Shown here: positions 60,450 to 64,000 of the stretch, one piece after another
Layout: each line of letters begins with the position of its first letter
How positions within the stretch are numbered: the first letter of the stretch is position 1
Origin: Thermocrispum agreste DSM 44070
Lineage (GTDB): Bacteria > Actinomycetota > Actinomycetes > Mycobacteriales > Pseudonocardiaceae
Direction: 5' to 3'
Assembly: GCF_000427905.1 (NCBI RefSeq)
Contig: NZ_ATYX01000005.1
Coordinates: 407,293-471,292, forward strand
DNA length: 64,000 nt
Made by a program: the position numbers and the translations under genes
Notes under the pieces: generated by a model
Told to the model about the DNA's origin: nothing
Database searches by the model: none
The model's input: the letters and a program-made list of their open reading frames with translations, nothing else

Positions 60450-62213
60450 GTGTCCGCACGAGGAGCCGATACCCCAGCCCAGGCCGAGCGCCCGCGGGAG
60501 ATCACCCCCGCCGAACTCGGTTTCACTCCGCAACCCGCAGTGCGGTGGCTGGCACCCGGGGTCCTGGTGGCCACCGGCGTCAAGGCGCTGCTGGCCACGA
60601 TCTTCGGTGCCTACGCCGACAAGCGGGAACTGCAAGGCAGCCTGCCCGCCCGCGTCTACCGGCACGGGGACGACGAGACCGGGGAGGTGTGGTTCGACTT
60701 CGTCGCCGACCTCGGCGACGGGTTCAACGCGACCTACACTGTCGCGAGCCTGCTCGCCGCCGACGAGCTCGACGTTCCCTCGGCAGGCAAACTCCCCCGC
60801 GGCGAGATGCTGATCATGGGCGGAGACCAGGTGTACCCGGCCGCGTCCGTGACCGCGTACCGGAACCGCACCAAGGGCGTCTACGCCGCAGCGCTGCCGC
60901 ACGTGGACGGCAAGCGCCCGACCCTGTACGCGCTGCCCGGCAACCACGACTGGTACGACGGCCTGACCGCGTTTCTTCGCGTGTTCGCCCAGGGCAGGCC
61001 GTTCGGCGGCTGGGACACCGCGCAGACCCGCAGCTACTTCGCCATCCAGCTGCCCCAGCGGTGGTGGCTGTTCGCGCTGGACACACAGTTCGACGACCAC
61101 ATCGACGCGCCGCAGCTGGCGTACTTCACCGAGGCCGCCAAGCAGCTGCGGGAAGGCGACTCGGTAATCCTGTGCACGCCGTCCCCGTCGTGGGTCGACG
61201 CGCACACGTCCCGCGGAGCGGAGGCCTGGGACACCATCGAGTACTTCGACACGACCATCGTGCGGCCCGCCGGGGCGACCATCCGGGTCATGCTGTCCGG
61301 GGACAAGCATCACTACTCCCGGTACGCCGAGCGTGGCGGCGGCAGGCAGGAGGTCACCTGCGGCCTGGGCGGCGGCTACCTCACCACCACCGACGAGCTG
61401 CCGGAGTCGGTGGTGCTGCCGCCACCGACCACGCGGATCAGGGCGGCGGGGCCGAGCACCCGGTACGATCTGGCCGCCCGGTATCCGGAGAAGCGCCAGT
61501 CCCGGCGCTTCGCCGCAGGCATCCTGCGACTGCCGTTCCGCAACCCCGGGTTCTGGGGTGTCGCCGGCATCATCCAGTCGCTGATCGTGCTGGCCGTGCT
61601 GTACGGGCTGGCCGGACCGTTCGGCGACCGGCCGCGCGGGTTCTTCGCCCTGGTGGCCAGCTGGACACCCGCCGTGCTGCTCGCCGTCCTGGTCGTCGTC
61701 GGCTGGGTCGCCTTCGCCCGGCTCGATCTGCGCACGTCGCGACTACGCGGAACCGTCTTCGGCGTCGCTCACGCCGCGGTCCATCTCGGGCTGAGCCTGG
61801 CGTGGGGCCTGCTGATCACCGAGCTGTACCGCGACGTCATCCCGGACGACGTGCTGAGCAACTGGGTGTCGTTCGTCGTCATCCTGGTCGGCCTGCCCAC
61901 CGTGCTCGGCCTGGTGCACAGCGAGGTCGTCGCGGTGTATTTGATGATCGCCAGCCGGTTCGGCATCAACCTCAACGAGCTGATGGCCGGCCAGAGCATC
62001 GAGGATCACAAAGGCTTCCTGCGCATGCACATCGCCGCCGACGGCACGCTGCGCATCTACCCGATCAAGGTGGAAAAGGTGTGCAGGCGGTGGGTGGCCG
62101 ACCCGGACGGCGCGCCGGGGGACCCGCTGCTGCGGCCACACGGCGTCCAGCTGCGCCCGCAGCTGATCGAGGACCCCGTGGTGGTGACGCCCCGCGACGA
62201 GCCGAACCGGTAG
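60450..62213 (+). CDS. Membrane metallophosphoesterase
   Basis: A 587-residue protein with a calcineurin-like domain (about 25-330): VWFDFVADLGDGFNATYTVA, MIMGGDQVYPAASV, YALPGNHDWYDGLTAFLRVF and GDKHHYSRY carry the metal-binding Asp, Asn and His residues. Three to four helices follow (about 355-500), and a C-terminal soluble segment ends RPQLIEDPVVVTP. The expected activity is hydrolysis of a phosphodiester or phosphomonoester at the membrane; substrate unknown. No ribosome binding site at the GTG. Confidence 0.85.
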   Translation: MSARGADTPAQAERPREITPAELGFTPQPAVRWLAPGVLVATGVKALLATIFGAYADKRELQGSLPARVYRHGDDETGEVWFDFVADLGDGFNATYTVASLLAADELDVPSAGKLPRGEMLIMGGDQVYPAASVTAYRNRTKGVYAAALPHVDGKRPTLYALPGNHDWYDGLTAFLRVFAQGRPFGGWDTAQTRSYFAIQLPQRWWLFALDTQFDDHIDAPQLAYFTEAAKQLREGDSVILCTPSPSWVDAHTSRGAEAWDTIEYFDTTIVRPAGATIRVMLSGDKHHYSRYAERGGGRQEVTCGLGGGYLTTTDELPESVVLPPPTTRIRAAGPSTRYDLAARYPEKRQSRRFAAGILRLPFRNPGFWGVAGIIQSLIVLAVLYGLAGPFGDRPRGFFALVASWTPAVLLAVLVVVGWVAFARLDLRTSRLRGTVFGVAHAAVHLGLSLAWGLLITELYRDVIPDDVLSNWVSFVVILVGLPTVLGLVHSEVVAVYLMIASRFGINLNELMAGQSIEDHKGFLRMHIAADGTLRIYPIKVEKVCRRWVADPDGAPGDPLLRPHGVQLRPQLIEDPVVVTPRDEPNR

Positions 62214-62335
62214 GCCGCCCGGCCGGGGAGGCCGACACGCTGCCACCGCCACGCCCCGGGGTCAGTACACTCGAAGCGTCGTCGGGGGGCACCAATCGCC
62301 TGCACGTCTCGTCGTCGCGCCAAGGAGAATTCGCC

Positions 62336-63865
62336 ATCGAAGCCGGGCAACTTGTCGCTGGGTACTACCGACTCGTCGAATACATCGGCGCCGGTGCCAT
62401 GGGCGTGGTCTGGCGCGCCATCGACGAGCGTCTGGAGCGTCCGGTAGCGGTCAAGCGGGTGATCGGCCAGCACGGCATGTCGCCCGCCGACCGGGCCGAG
62501 CTGCACGCGCGGGCCATGCGCGAAGCCAAGAACGCCGCCCGCCTGCAGCACCCGAACGCCATCATGGTGTTCGACATCACCGAGCACGAGGGCGACCCGT
62601 GCCTGGTGATGGAGTACCTGGAGTCCAAGAGCCTGGCGCAGCTGATCACCGAGCGCGGCACCCTCCCGGTGCCGGAGGTCGCGCGCATCGGCGAGCAGGT
62701 GGCCCGCGCACTGCACGCCGCACACAAGGCGGGCATCGTGCACCGCGACGTCAAGCCGGGCAACATCCTGATCGACGACTCCGGGGTGGCCAAGCTCACC
62801 GACTTCGGTATCTCCCGTGCCCAGGGCGACATGACGCTGACCGCCACCGGGCTGGTCGGCGGTACCCCGGCCTACCTGGCCCCCGAGCTGGCCCGTGGCG
62901 CGGACCCGGCACCCGCGTCGGACGTGTTCGCGCTGGGTGCGACGCTCTATCACGCGATCGAGGGCCACTGCCCGTACGGCGACAACCCGAACCAGCTGGC
63001 GTTGCTGCACACCGCGGCCAGCGGCAAGATCCAGCCCCCGATGCAGGCGGGCAAGGCCACCGCGCTGCTGATGTCCATGCTGCGGCCGGAAGCCGCCGAG
63101 CGCATCACGATGGCGGAGGCGGCCCGCCGCCTTGCCCAGGTGGCCTCCAGCGTCGGCGCGCCGGAGGCGCCGCCCGCCACCATGCCCGCGCTGCCGCCCG
63201 CTCCCCCACCGAGTCACCGCGACAACGCAAGCCCCAGCCAGCGCACCGGTGGTGACCAGCACCCCGGCACGGCCGTGTTCCCGGCGGCAGGCCCGCACCG
63301 CCCGCCCGCCACGCAGCCGAAGCGCCCGGACAAGGGCGGGAAGGGCGGCCGATCGAAGTCCGGCAGGCTGGCCGTGCTCGTCGCCGCGGCACTGCTCGTG
63401 GTGGCGGCCGTCGTGGCCGGGTTCGTGTTCTGGCTGGACGGCAACGGCCAGCAGGCGCAGGGTGACAAGCCCCCGGCCAGCAGCCAGACGTCGCAGCCCG
63501 CGCCGTCGTCGAGCCAGCCCAAGCAGGGCGGCCACGACGCCTCCGGCGGCCCGATCGGTTTCTCCGAGGCGGGCAACCTGGTGGTGGACTTCTACACGTT
63601 CCCTGCAGGCATGGCCAAGTCGTGGCAGATGCTCAGCGAGGAGGCCAAGCAGGAGTACGGCAGCGAAGCGAAGTTCCGGAAGTACTGGTCGCAGTACGAC
63701 CAGGTGTGGTCCAACAACGCCAGGGGCGAGCAGAACCCCGACGGTTCGGTGACGATCTCCATCGACGTCACCTATCTGAACGACGGCACCGAGATGACCA
63801 CGAAGCGCAAGGTCCGGGTGATCCGGCAGGGCAACCAGCTGCGCGTGGACTCGGGCACCCGGTGA
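62336..63865 (+). CDS. Ser/Thr protein kinase with extracytoplasmic domain, non-canonical start
   Basis: A kinase domain (about 10-265) with GAGAMGVVWRA, catalytic VAVKRV, HRD motif IVHRDVKPGNILI and LTDFGISRA, followed by a Pro-rich linker, one helix (about 345-368, LAVLVAAALLVVAAVVAGFV), a Ser/Gln/Pro linker and an outer domain ending in VTISIDVTYLNDGTEMTTKR. This is the PknB-like actinobacterial type. No ATG, GTG or TTG precedes the kinase domain in frame; ATC at 62336 lies eight bases after AAGGAG (62322-62327). A CTG at 62300 is an alternative. Confidence 0.88.
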   Translation: MEAGQLVAGYYRLVEYIGAGAMGVVWRAIDERLERPVAVKRVIGQHGMSPADRAELHARAMREAKNAARLQHPNAIMVFDITEHEGDPCLVMEYLESKSLAQLITERGTLPVPEVARIGEQVARALHAAHKAGIVHRDVKPGNILIDDSGVAKLTDFGISRAQGDMTLTATGLVGGTPAYLAPELARGADPAPASDVFALGATLYHAIEGHCPYGDNPNQLALLHTAASGKIQPPMQAGKATALLMSMLRPEAAERITMAEAARRLAQVASSVGAPEAPPATMPALPPAPPPSHRDNASPSQRTGGDQHPGTAVFPAAGPHRPPATQPKRPDKGGKGGRSKSGRLAVLVAAALLVVAAVVAGFVFWLDGNGQQAQGDKPPASSQTSQPAPSSSQPKQGGHDASGGPIGFSEAGNLVVDFYTFPAGMAKSWQMLSEEAKQEYGSEAKFRKYWSQYDQVWSNNARGEQNPDGSVTISIDVTYLNDGTEMTTKRKVRVIRQGNQLRVDSGTR

Positions 63866-63884
63866 CCGGTCGCGCACGATCCGG

Positions 63885-64000
63885 CAGCCGGCCCACGTGA
63901 GCGGCCCCCCACACCCAACCGGCACACACCAGACCAGCAGCCCGCCCACACGAGCAGCCCCCACACCCAACCGGCACACACCAGACCAGCAGCCCGCCCA
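63885..64000. repeat. 52-bp tandem repeat running off the window
   Basis: The unit CACCCAACCGGCACACACCA plus CCAGCAGCCCGCCCACA is present from 63911 and again from 63963, period 52, and a degenerate copy starts near 63885. The array continues past the window edge. Confidence 0.8.

Overview
The window is high-GC DNA (about 70% by eye) with GTG starts, strongly GC-biased third codon positions, leaderless promoters, an SsgA/SsgB-family sporulation gene, a HTH/DUF397 pair, a type VII (ESX) accessory protein and a probable DasR operator. Together these point to a filamentous actinomycete. Pseudonocardiaceae (Amycolatopsis or a relative) is my best guess, by inference only. Two thirds is ordinary chromosomal gene content. 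The middle third holds accessory DNA with broken genes and small peptides.

Layout. 1-21 kb: thrS and an Ap4A-phosphorylase-like HIT gene, a DUF305 lipoprotein and an LVIVD-repeat protein, then an exopolysaccharide/cell-wall-glycan locus (flippase, Wzz/BY-kinase-like protein, CDP-alcohol phosphotransferase, cytidylyltransferase, beta-helix protein, two glycosyltransferases, O-antigen-ligase-like protein and two polyprenyl-phosphate sugar-1-phosphate transferases, one cut by the left edge). 20-28 kb: a ceramidase-like membrane protein, a 21-residue cysteine-rich ORF followed by a strong hairpin and an ABC-F ATPase, a secreted alpha/beta hydrolase beside an OmpR-type two-component system, and a PAP2 phosphatase. 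27-32.5 kb: a SRPBCC/TetR pair with a visible operator, three overlapping small ORFs, a GH12-like secreted protein, two paralogous ESX-substrate-like or stress-type membrane-anchored proteins, and VOC and PNPOx enzymes.

32.9-38.1 kb is the most unusual block. A 41-residue charged peptide overlaps a PIMT-type methyltransferase (imiditide-like RiPP arrangement). Upstream lies a tight operon of three small unknown genes, a radical SAM enzyme whose C-terminus carries two copies of a Cys/Pro/Gly motif, and an APH-type kinase, with a divergent XRE regulator and DUF397 partner. 38-40 kb holds four tRNA genes (Val-GAC, Cys-GCA, Gly-GCC on the minus strand, Val-CAC on the plus strand) around the SsgB-like gene. 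40-46.5 kb is an eroded ESX-associated locus with an EccE-like protein, a shrunken beta-helix gene and a frameshifted WXG100-like gene.

46.8-64 kb returns to ordinary genes: secreted GH20 hexosaminidase with a DasR-type operator, thiolase and acyl-CoA dehydrogenase, GT87 mannosyltransferase-like protein, DPP-IV-type peptidase, ornithine aminotransferase, PAP2, ZapE-like ATPase, RibD-like reductase, a lipoprotein hydrolase lacking its serine, a membrane metallophosphoesterase and a Ser/Thr kinase. Three genes (near 16130, 45061 and 62336) seem to lack any NTG start and have ATT or ATC correctly spaced from a Shine-Dalgarno sequence.
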